A stretch of 64,000 nucleotides of DNA. Origin: BA4 sp044376575. Lineage in GTDB: Bacteria > Bacteroidota > Bacteroidia > CAIKAF01. The stretch covers positions 1 to 64,000 of the forward strand of contig JBILKR010000011.1 of NCBI GenBank assembly GCA_044376575.1, given 5' to 3'. This document shows, in pieces, positions 58,736-64,000 of this stretch. How positions within the stretch are numbered: position 1 is the stretch's first letter; every line of letters starts with the position of its first letter. A model generated the notes under the pieces. It was not told where the DNA came from, ran no database searches, and saw only the letters and a program-made list of their open reading frames with translations. A program made the position numbers and the translations under genes.

Positions 58736-59611
58736 TTAAAATCTGTTTAATATATTTTTGATGGATTGCATATATGATCCTACAAATAAATTGGCATGTA
58801 CCAGCAGAGGATATAAATTACAAATGGGAATGCGTTGTTTCCAGTTTTTTTCTAATGGAAATTCTTCATTATACGCATCATAAAATTCAGCATCAAATCC
58901 TCCGAATAAATTTGACATGGCCAGATCCATTTCACGGTGACCATAATACGAAGCAGGGTCGTACATCACAGGATCTCCATTCATATCTGCCATACAGTTT
59001 CCACCCCACAAGTCGCCATGCAGTAACGCCGGTTTTTCTTCAGGGAATATTTCATTTAATTTACCGTATAGTGATTCAAATTTTTGTACCAGTGTATGAT
59101 CAGCTTTGTTTGTATCTAAAGCTCTTTTTAGCATGGGTTCTAAGCGACACTGGATAAAGAAATCTATCCACAGGTCATATTTTGTATTTAATTGAGGCAG
59201 AATGCCGATATAGTTGTTATAATCAAGCCCAAATTGTGGTGCTGAATTTTTATGCAATCGTGCAAGTCCTGTACCAAAATCTCTCCAGAAGTCGAAGTGA
59301 GGAGTTCCTTCTTCAATGTATTCAAGTAAAAGTACAGGCATGTTTTCAATGGTAAATGCGCCGATTACTTCGGGTGTTTTAACAGCCCTTGCCTGTGCTA
59401 ATAGCCCAAGATTTGATACTTCTTTTTCAAATAATTGCGGATCGCCGTCTTTATTGTATTTTACAAAATAGTGTCCGTGATTTGTTTTTACTATTGATGA
59501 GGTATTGATTAATCCTTCGCCAACAGAAGAAAATTCTTCGATGATAATCGAGGGGTTGATTAGTTTCCCCATTTGTTGTTGAAGTGCTGTTCTGAAGATA
59601 CTTTCTTGCAT
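58736..59611 (-). CDS. Fructosamine-3-kinase family protein
   Basis: This 291-residue protein kinase-like enzyme has: SVGEGLINTSSIVKTNHGHYFVKYNKDG (about 29-56, glycine-containing loop and Lys), LLEYIEEGT, DFGTGLARLHK, ALLHGDLWGGNCMAD (catalytic Asp, about 191-205) and YDPASYYGHREMDLAMS with the metal-binding Asp. These match the FN3K family, which phosphorylates fructosamines or ribulosamines on glycated proteins, leading to deglycation. The bacterial members mostly act on ribulosamines or small amines. It is 3 nt from recO in convergent orientation. Confidence 0.9.
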   Translation of the reverse strand: MQESIFRTALQQQMGKLINPSIIIEEFSSVGEGLINTSSIVKTNHGHYFVKYNKDGDPQLFEKEVSNLGLLAQARAVKTPEVIGAFTIENMPVLLLEYIEEGTPHFDFWRDFGTGLARLHKNSAPQFGLDYNNYIGILPQLNTKYDLWIDFFIQCRLEPMLKRALDTNKADHTLVQKFESLYGKLNEIFPEEKPALLHGDLWGGNCMADMNGDPVMYDPASYYGHREMDLAMSNLFGGFDAEFYDAYNEEFPLEKNWKQRIPICNLYPLLVHANLFVGSYMQSIKNILNRF

Positions 59612-59684
59612 TGATTTGATAAATAAGTCGGTAAAATTGAAAAAAATATTTAATTTTACTGAGTTCTTAACGAATATATTTTCT

Positions 59685-59758
<74 letters not shown>

Positions 59759-59763
59759 CCCAG

Positions 59764-59803
59764 TTGGACAACTCAAGTTTCGGCAAGAGTTGTCCAATTT
59801 TAT
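59764..59803 (+). terminator. Terminator of tRNA-Ala
   Basis: TTGGACAACTC (59764-59774) pairs with GAGTTGTCCAA (59787-59797) and is followed by TTTTATT. Confidence 0.85.
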
Positions 59804-59818
59804 TGTCTTGCTCATCAA

Positions 59819-59849
59819 TTTGTTTTATCAGATTTTAAAGTTACCTTTG
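59819..59849 (+). promoter_or_regulatory. Promoter of the DEAD-box/cold-shock unit
   Basis: TTTG (59819-59822), a 19-base spacer and TACCTTTG (59842-59849) match TTTG-N19-TAnnTTTG exactly. The transcript would carry a leader of about 130 nt before the helicase start, as is common for cold-shock mRNAs. Confidence 0.8.
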
Positions 59850-59988
59850 TATCATCCTTTTGAGGATTGTATCACAAACACTGAATGCTGTACTCGGCAA
59901 CCATTCAATTTTAATTTACAATTTTTGGGGTTAAATTGGTTTTGTTACACTCAAATAACAATCCCGAACTAAAAATTAGATTTTTTTA

Positions 59989-61110
59989 ATGACTTTTAAT
60001 GATTTACAATTATCAGCGCCGCTTCAACAGGCACTGAATGCTATAGGCTACAAGATTCCAACTCCTATTCAAGAACAAGCAATTTCTCAGATATTAAATG
60101 GTAAAGATATTTTTGGATGTGCCCAAACAGGAACCGGAAAAACAGGTGCATTTGCATTACCAATATTACATCACTTACATCATCAACCATCAATTGCTTT
60201 TCCAAGAGCACTAATACTTGCACCAACCCGCGAACTTGCAACACAAATTAGTGAAAATGTGAAGCTGTACAGCAAATACTTGAACATTACACATGCGACT
60301 ATTTTTGGTGGTGTTTCTCAACGAAATCAAGAAAGAGAATTACAGCAAGGTGTAGATATGATTGTTGCAACTCCTGGAAGATTAATGGATTTAATGAATC
60401 AAGGAATTGTCCGATTGAATCATATTAAATATTTTGTTTTAGATGAGGCCGATCGAATGCTTGATATGGGATTTATTAATGATATTAAAAAAATAATTGC
60501 CAAGATCCCTGTTGAAAGGCAAACACTTTTCTTTTCTGCTACTGCTTCTCCTGAAATTATGAAGCTGGCTAATTCTTTACTTAAAAATCCGGTGCATATT
60601 TCTGTAACACCGGTATCATCAACAACACCTTTAGTAGAGCAAAGTTTGTATTTTGTTTCAAAGGAAAATAAGAGGTCTTTACTAAAACATGTATTAAGTT
60701 CTGGAAAGGTAGAACATGCATTAGTTTTTACACGCACTAAAAGAGGAGCAGACCGTGTTGCAAAAGACTTAAATAAATTTGGTATAACATCAGAATCTAT
60801 ACATGGAGATAAGTCACAAGGTGCTCGAGAACGTGCATTACAAGGTTTTAAACATCGAAAAATCCGAGTTTTAGTGGCTACTGATCTTGCTTCTAGGGGG
60901 ATTGATGTAGATAAACTTTCGCATGTGATCAATTATGAAATTCCGGAACAGGCTGAAACTTATGTTCACCGCATAGGTCGTACAGGAAGAGCCGGTTCAA
61001 CGGGTGTTGCGCTTTCGTTTTGTGCTAAAGATGAGTTACCTTATATGAAGGATATAAGTAAACTCATTAAACAGAATATTAACGTAGTATCCACTCATCC
61101 ATTTGCATAA
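59989..61110 (+). CDS. DEAD-box ATP-dependent RNA helicase (RhlE-type)
   Basis: This is a 373-residue two-domain helicase. The motifs in order are: Q motif YKIPTPIQEQAI (about 21-32), I AQTGTGKTGAF (about 45-55), Ia PTRELATQI, Ib ATPGRLMDL, II DEADRMLDMGF, III SAT, IV LVFTRTKRGADRVA, V LVATDLASRGIDVD and VI HRIGRTGRAG. It ends soon after the second domain, without the basic tail of many RhlE or CsdA proteins. It unwinds RNA during ribosome assembly, mRNA turnover or cold adaptation. A csp gene follows 47 nt downstream on the same strand, supporting a cold-shock role. Confidence 0.95.
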   Translation: MTFNDLQLSAPLQQALNAIGYKIPTPIQEQAISQILNGKDIFGCAQTGTGKTGAFALPILHHLHHQPSIAFPRALILAPTRELATQISENVKLYSKYLNITHATIFGGVSQRNQERELQQGVDMIVATPGRLMDLMNQGIVRLNHIKYFVLDEADRMLDMGFINDIKKIIAKIPVERQTLFFSATASPEIMKLANSLLKNPVHISVTPVSSTTPLVEQSLYFVSKENKRSLLKHVLSSGKVEHALVFTRTKRGADRVAKDLNKFGITSESIHGDKSQGARERALQGFKHRKIRVLVATDLASRGIDVDKLSHVINYEIPEQAETYVHRIGRTGRAGSTGVALSFCAKDELPYMKDISKLIKQNINVVSTHPFA

Positions 61111-61127
61111 TCAATTTATATAAACCC

Positions 61128-61143
61128 GTCTGCGATAGCAGAC
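61128..61143 (+). promoter_or_regulatory. Small hairpin in the csp leader
   Basis: GTCTGC-GATA-GCAGAC forms a 6-bp perfect stem with a tetraloop 14 nt before the csp start codon. It has no T-run. It may be a processing or translation-control hairpin. Confidence 0.4.
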
Positions 61144-61157
61144 ACAAAACAAACAAA

Positions 61158-61346
61158 ATGAAAAAAGGAACAGTAAAGTTTTTTAATGAAACAAAAGGAT
61201 TTGGTTTTATTAAAGCTGAAGATGGTGAAGAAATTTTTGTTCACGTAAGTGGATTGAAAAATGAGATTCAAGAAAACGACGAAGTAACTTTCGATGTTGA
61301 AAGAGGAAAAAAAGGTTTAAATGCGGTGAATGTATCTTTGGCATAA
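61158..61346 (+). CDS. Cold-shock domain protein
   Basis: This 62-residue single-domain CSD protein has RNP1 KGFGFIKA (about 14-21) and RNP2 EIFVHVSGL (about 25-33), inside the five-strand OB-fold (MKKGTVKFFNETKG, then VTFDVERGKKGLNAVNV). It binds single-stranded nucleic acid and melts RNA structure. It lies directly downstream of a DEAD-box helicase and probably shares its promoter at 59819-59849; no separate promoter is seen in the 47-nt gap. It is followed by AT-rich DNA and a terminator at 61479-61504. Confidence 0.95.
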   Translation: MKKGTVKFFNETKGFGFIKAEDGEEIFVHVSGLKNEIQENDEVTFDVERGKKGLNAVNVSLA

Positions 61347-61710
61347 ACACATGAGTTACTCAATCATTGAATGCGTAATTTTTCTTAGATAGATTTTGAA
61401 TCAATGAGTAATCAAAAATTTTTAGCATAATAGCATAAGTTCTGTATAAGTTTATGCTTATAAATCTATATCTCTTTAGGCAACTTTTCAAGTTGCCTTT
61501 TTTTATTTTATTAATTAAATGGGGATACAGTTATTAAAATTCAAAGGATTAGTCATTGTTAAATTTGATCGTAAATTCATTTGAGTATAATTTTTTTCTA
61601 TGCAAGTATCCATGCATCTTGACTAAATCTTATGATTTAAATATACCCAGATGAAAAATCATTTTTTTACCGAGGTAGGTTGTTATTTTACACTTATAAA
61701 TATGGCAAAT
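61347..61710. other. AT-rich intergenic region
   Basis: There is no convincing gene here. It holds an imperfect inverted repeat (about 61356-61371 with 61391-61403: TTACTCA...TTGA against TCAATGAGTAA), the terminator at 61479-61504, and otherwise A/T-rich sequence without a clear start codon and ORF. It may be the 3' UTR of csp. Confidence 0.6.
61479..61504 (+). terminator. Terminator downstream of csp
   Basis: GGCAACTT-TTC-AAGTTGCC (61479-61497) with a following run of seven T. It lies 133 nt behind the csp stop codon, so the csp mRNA would have a long 3' UTR. Confidence 0.9.
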
Positions 61711-61741
61711 AAAAAAGCCTCTCAATTTTTGAGAGGCTTTT
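61711..61741 (-). terminator. Terminator of tRNA-Asp
   Basis: AAAAGCCTCTCAA and TTGAGAGGCTTTT pair around a T-rich loop; on the minus strand it ends in a T-run directly after tRNA-Asp. Confidence 0.88.
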
Positions 61742-61742
61742 G

Positions 61743-61816
61743 CGGTCCGGACGGGACTCGAACCCGCGACCCCGTGCGTGACAGGCACGTATTCTAACCA
61801 GCTGAACTACCGAACC
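61743..61816 (-). tRNA. tRNA-Asp (anticodon GTC)
   Basis: A complete 74-nt cloverleaf on the minus strand. The acceptor GGTTCGG pairs with CCGGACC with one T-G pair, discriminator G. The anticodon arm is CGTGC-CTGTCAC-GCACG, and the T-loop GGTTCGAGTCC. Confidence 0.95.
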
Positions 61817-61830
61817 TTTATTCAGGGATG

Positions 61831-61863
61831 CAAATATACTTTTTTTTCTAAGGAAATAGCAAA
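61831..61863 (-). promoter_or_regulatory. Probable tRNA-Asp promoter
   Basis: On the minus strand TATATTTG (61831-61838) is a full -7 box, and TTTG (61860-61863) lies 21 bases further upstream, slightly wide of the usual spacing. Confidence 0.5.
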
Positions 61864-61900
61864 TATTTTTTTAATTTTTAATTAGGATATATTTTAAATG

Positions 61901-61929
61901 ATAAAAGCCATGGTTTACATGGCTTTTAT
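61901..61929 (-). terminator. Terminator of the acyl-CoA dehydrogenase gene
   Basis: ATAAAAGCCATG and CATGGCTTTTAT pair around GTTTA, 20 nt behind the stop codon on the minus strand. Confidence 0.85.
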
Positions 61930-61948
61930 CTGTATAAATATTAAATCA

Positions 61949-63091
61949 TTATCCATTTAATACTCCTCTGCTGATAACGATGCGTTGAACTTCACTCGTA
62001 CCTTCATATATCTGAGTAATTTTTGCATCACGCATTAAACGTTCAACATGGTATTCTTTTACATATCCATATCCACCATGCACCTGAACAGCTTCCGTAG
62101 TACACCACATGGCTACTTCACTGGCATATAGTTTTGCCATCGAGCTGGCTAAGTCAAAATTCATTCCCTGATCTTTTAACCATGCTGATTTATAAACCAG
62201 TAATCTTGCAGCTTCTATACGTGTGGCCATATCAGCCAGTTTAAATGCTATTGCCTGATGTTCTGAAATTGGCTTACCAAATGCTTTGCGTTGCTTGCTA
62301 TATTCAAGTGCTAATTCATAAGCACCCTGTGCAATTCCCAATGCCTGTGCTGCAATTCCAATTCTTCCCCCTGATAATGTTTTCATCGCGAATTTAAATC
62401 CGAATCCATCTTCACCAATACGGTTTTCTTTTGGAACTTTTACATCCGTAAACTGAAGTGAACAAGTATCAGATGCACGAATACCCATTTTATTTTCTTT
62501 GGGTCCTTTAATAAATCCGGGCATTCCTTCTTCAACTATCAAACAGTTAATTCCTTTATGTCCTTTTTCAGGATAGGTTTGAGCAATTACTAAATAGTAT
62601 TTGGCATTCTTTCCATTTGTAATCCAGTTTTTAGTACCATTCAATAAGTAATGGTCACCCATATCAATTGCAGTTGTGCGTTGAGATGTGGCGTCCGATC
62701 CTGCTTCCGGTTCACTTAAACAAAATGCACCGATGCATTCACCTGATGCCAGCGGTTTTAAATACTTTTCTTTTTGTGCCTCGTTTCCGTATGCATCCAG
62801 TCCGTAACACACCAATGAATTGTTTACTGAAACCACTACAGATGCTGCAGCTTCTATTTTTGAAAGTTCTTCCATCACCAGAACATAAGATAAGGTATCC
62901 ATGCCTGAACCTCCGTATTGGGGATCTACCATCATTCCCATAAATCCCAGTTCGCCAAGTTTCTTTATTTGTTCAGCAGGGAAAATCTGTTGGTCATCTC
63001 TTTCAATTACACCGGGTAGTAATTGTTCGCGTGCAAAATCTCTTGCAGCTTTCTGGATCATCTTGTGTTCTTCGGATAGTTCGAATAACAT
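61949..63091 (-). CDS. Acyl-CoA dehydrogenase, short-chain type
   Basis: This is a 380-residue flavoenzyme. The helical N-terminal domain has LSEEHKMIQKAARDFAREQL (about 5-24). The middle beta domain has AFCLSEPEAGSDA (about 132-144) and NGTKNWITNG. The C-terminal helices have GRIGIAAQALGIAQGAYELALEYSKQRKAFGKPISEHQAI, and the catalytic Glu363 lies in QIYEGTSEVQRIVISR. It makes the trans-2,3 double bond of acyl-CoA in fatty-acid or butyrate metabolism, passing electrons to ETF. It fits the two thiolases elsewhere in the window. A TATATTTG (63137-63144, minus) is the likely -7 box. Confidence 0.95.
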   Translation of the reverse strand: MLFELSEEHKMIQKAARDFAREQLLPGVIERDDQQIFPAEQIKKLGELGFMGMMVDPQYGGSGMDTLSYVLVMEELSKIEAAASVVVSVNNSLVCYGLDAYGNEAQKEKYLKPLASGECIGAFCLSEPEAGSDATSQRTTAIDMGDHYLLNGTKNWITNGKNAKYYLVIAQTYPEKGHKGINCLIVEEGMPGFIKGPKENKMGIRASDTCSLQFTDVKVPKENRIGEDGFGFKFAMKTLSGGRIGIAAQALGIAQGAYELALEYSKQRKAFGKPISEHQAIAFKLADMATRIEAARLLVYKSAWLKDQGMNFDLASSMAKLYASEVAMWCTTEAVQVHGGYGYVKEYHVERLMRDAKITQIYEGTSEVQRIVISRGVLNG

Positions 63092-63164
63092 ATACTAAAA
63101 TATTTTAGGTTAACAATTGAATGCATTAAATTCGGCCAAATATAACTATTTTCATAGTAACAAT

Positions 63165-64000
63165 ATGAATTCATATAAAGTTTTGGGTTTGATGTCGGGA
63201 ACATCCCTCGACGGGTTGGATATCGCCTGTGTTGAGTTTCGTGAAACCGATGGAATATGGGCATTTCAGGTATTAAAAGCGACTACGGTTAGCTATGATT
63301 TACCAATGAAAAAATACTTAACAGAAACATCATTTTGTTCAGGTGCTGAATTGATAAAGAGGCACGTTGATTTTGGAAAATATTTAGGTAATCAGGTTAA
63401 AGATTTTATACAACAACACGATATCAATGTTGATTTGATTTCTTCACATGGACATACCATTTTCCATCAACCTCAGCACGGTTATACTTTTCAGTTGGGC
63501 GAAGGACAATCAATTTATGCCATCACAAATATTCCGGTGGTATTTGATTTCAGATCGCAGGATGTAGCATTAGGCGGACAAGGTGCACCTCTGGTACCTA
63601 TGGGTGATAAAATGTTGTTTGAAAAATATGATGCCTGCATTAATCTCGGTGGAATAACCAACATTTCCTTTGATAAGGAAAATCATCGGGTTGCTTTTGA
63701 TGTTTCTCCATTGAATATGGTATTGAATTACCTTGCTGAAAAGTTGGGTAAATCAATGGATGAAAATGGAATGATTGCATCCACCGGGCGAATGAACGAA
63801 AATTTATTTCATCAGCTAAACGGACTGGGATATTATACTTTGCATGGTCCTAAATCTATCGGAAGAGAATGGGTGGAGAATGAAGTGATACCAATGCTTG
63901 ATGCATCCATGTTATCTGTTACTGATCAATTGCATGTATTTACACGACATGCTGCATTTCAAATGGCTCATGTGTTGAATATGCATCATCTAGAACACTG
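63165..64000 (+). CDS. anmK: Anhydro-N-acetylmuramic acid kinase, 5' part (cut by window end)
   Basis: The frame from the ATG at 63165 is open to the end of the window, 278 codons. The N-terminus MNSYKVLGLMSGTSLDGLDIA is the AnmK phosphate-binding start. SSHGHTIFHQPQHGYTFQLGEG, IPVVFDFRSQDVALGGQGAPLVPMGD and INLGGITNISF follow, with the GGQGAPLVP core of the family. The enzyme phosphorylates and opens 1,6-anhydro-MurNAc, a step of peptidoglycan recycling, which fits the NlpC/P60 gene in this window. It is divergent from the acyl-CoA dehydrogenase gene, with 73 nt between. Confidence 0.95.
   Translation, partial: MNSYKVLGLMSGTSLDGLDIACVEFRETDGIWAFQVLKATTVSYDLPMKKYLTETSFCSGAELIKRHVDFGKYLGNQVKDFIQQHDINVDLISSHGHTIFHQPQHGYTFQLGEGQSIYAITNIPVVFDFRSQDVALGGQGAPLVPMGDKMLFEKYDACINLGGITNISFDKENHRVAFDVSPLNMVLNYLAEKLGKSMDENGMIASTGRMNENLFHQLNGLGYYTLHGPKSIGREWVENEVIPMLDASMLSVTDQLHVFTRHAAFQMAHVLNMHHLEH

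Noticed and set aside
60420..60932. 170-codon open frame on the minus strand
   Set aside because: It is antisense to the DEAD-box helicase, and its codons mirror the conserved motifs of that gene.

Overview
The window is a stretch of ordinary chromosome from a member of the phylum Bacteroidota, probably in the Chitinophagales/Saprospirales range. The finer placement is inferred only. The evidence is: type IX secretion sorting domains of type A and type B, PorZ, the START-like, DUF4293, DUF4199, DUF4476 and bTHX families, a long-tailed Rho, AT-rich intergenic DNA, almost no Shine-Dalgarno sequences, and promoters of the Bacteroidota form TTTG-N19-TAnnTTTG. Coding is dense on both strands.

Layout. 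1-1783 is a small accessory islet: a 183-bp direct repeat carrying two hairpins with the same stem, an HTH regulator, a very AT-rich putative membrane protein and a diverged, partly inverted copy of the repeat. 1784-6400 holds a large type B T9SS protein, tRNA-Pro and tRNA-Ser, the ribosomal operon rpsF-rpsR-rplI and tRNA-Met. 6570-14828 holds a histone-tail/START fusion, a thiolase/gamma-carbonic-anhydrase/DUF4476 operon, dnaA, a split 5'-nucleotidase and DUF4293. 15044-29911 holds rho, DUF4199, a secreted EEP-fold phosphohydrolase, a THUMP methyltransferase, a GT39 membrane protein, an ornithine aminotransferase, rlmD, htpG, mutL and two rhomboid proteases. 29919-39734 is mostly minus strand: dihydroorotase, a polyprenol-phosphate glycosyltransferase, an Mpo1-like/ALDH3/TPR operon, a two-domain ArsA, a padR-pspC operon with a clear palindromic operator, an RsmB-like methyltransferase and an MBL-fold protein. 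39792-53740 holds a giant type A T9SS protein, small membrane proteins and lipoproteins, an outer-membrane barrel, cdsA-psd, an M1 peptidase, a thiolase-NlpC/P60 pair, bTHX and pdxH. 53777-64000 holds a GT-C glycosyltransferase, porZ-recO, a fructosamine-kinase-like gene, tRNA-Ala, a DEAD-box/cold-shock pair, tRNA-Asp, an acyl-CoA dehydrogenase and the start of anmK.

How the genes work together. Several units make functional sense: translation (S6-S18-L9 and the tRNAs), phospholipid synthesis (cdsA-psd), fatty-acid or acyl-CoA turnover (two thiolases, an acyl-CoA dehydrogenase, ALDH3 with Mpo1-like), cold adaptation (DEAD helicase with Csp), and T9SS secretion (PorZ and two cargo proteins). 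No phage, CRISPR, restriction or complete mobile element is visible. I found no convincing undescribed multi-gene system. The most unusual items are the repeat islet at the left edge, the lysine-rich-tail/START fusion, the solitary ArsA with all three metalloid cysteines, and the Mpo1-like/ALDH3 pair.
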